Source: Strix aluco (Eukaryota > Chordata > Aves > Strigiformes > Strigidae). From it: a DNA stretch of 64,000 nucleotides. The number at the start of each line of letters is the position of its first letter. The stretch's first letter is position 1. The stretch lies in NCBI RefSeq assembly GCF_031877795.1, contig NC_133931.1:136066621-136130620 (forward strand). The letters are read 5' to 3'. Made by a program: the position numbers and the translations under genes. The notes under the pieces are model-generated. The model saw only the letters and a program-made list of their open reading frames with translations, had not been told where the DNA came from and made no database searches. Below are positions 63,456-64,000 of this stretch, piece by piece.

Positions 63456-64000
63456 CTTATTCTTGCAAGTTTTAGCAGACCTGCATATTTATTTTAATGG
63501 ACTTGGGTTTTAAATTTTACTTTGCAATTCCAAAGAAATAAATAGCCCTGCCATTACTTTATTTCACCTTTATAATCTTGCATTTAAATGTTGTTATCAT
63601 TAATAACGAACTCTCTATTGTCTTCCAAATTAAGAATTTTACTTTGCTAATCTCACATTTTACAGTATTATCAATCAGTCTGCTAGCACAGCAAGCTTTT
63701 TCTTTTGAATAGGATATACCAGTAGCATTGCAGAACTTGGTTAATTGACACTGAAATTGTTTTTCCCTCAGCATCTCAGATAATTGGGTTTCCACTGAAC
63801 ATCTTCAGCAGCCACTGAGAAATGCTTTTTAACATGCATACGCAATGAAATATGATGAGTAGTCTGGCACAGTCATTTTCATAATTGAGTAGCTGTTAGG
63901 AATTCTATTTTCTTAAATAGAAGCATAAAACTGGAGGAAATCTCCACAGTCCTCTAATCCAAAATCTTGCTCCTGAGCTGCCCACAAACAAGATTACTGA
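63456..64000. other. AT-rich presumed intron
   Basis: Nothing recognised to the window edge. A Lys/Ile-rich minus-strand frame at 63,559-63,795 reflects AT bias. Confidence 0.5.

Overview
The window looks like a stretch of bird genome. It is AT-rich vertebrate non-coding DNA with four copies of CR1 LINEs, ending in CR1-type terminal octamer repeats, plus avian-type endogenous retroviral LTRs and a few old MIR-like SINE relics. There are no bacterial-style operons, no CRISPR and no dense coding. A neoavian bird, perhaps a songbird, fits the LTR types best; this rests on recognition of repeat families, not on a search.

Layout. Positions 1 to about 29,700 are gene-poor. They hold microsatellites, MIR-like relics, a striking 27-bp-arm palindrome at 1684-1738, a CpG island at about 16,380-16,640 with no recognised gene, and a truncated CR1 on the minus strand (25,764-26,900). 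The clearest host gene evidence is at 29,700-29,804. It is the last coding exon, on the minus strand, of CRPPA (ISPD, CDP-ribitol pyrophosphorylase), the enzyme that supplies CDP-ribitol for glycosylation of alpha-dystroglycan. Everything to the right is then probably intron of CRPPA, and the left part is the region downstream of its 3' end.

Inside the presumed intron lie a CR1 (31,195-31,670), a rearranged endogenous retrovirus (35,962-41,108), an unassigned minus-strand terminal exon with splice acceptor, open frame and AATAAA (about 52,890-53,227), a CR1 with a solo LTR nested in it (56,100-57,528), and a long CR1 fragment (61,580-63,455).

The retroviral block is the most complex part. 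A plus-strand LTR with a tRNA-Lys primer binding site and leader faces a minus-strand protease, RT, RNase H and integrase region, followed by a minus-strand LTR of a related but different family. The two LTRs therefore point at each other. Gag and env are not seen. The pol is broken by transition-type stops, a frameshift and a lost catalytic aspartate. Between the minus-strand LTR and pol, where the primer binding site should be, sits a tRNA-Lys-like sequence in sense orientation.

The best leads are that tRNA-like insert, the inward-facing LTR structure, and the 53-kb terminal exon, which starts in the same phase as the CRPPA last exon and may be an alternative C-terminus.
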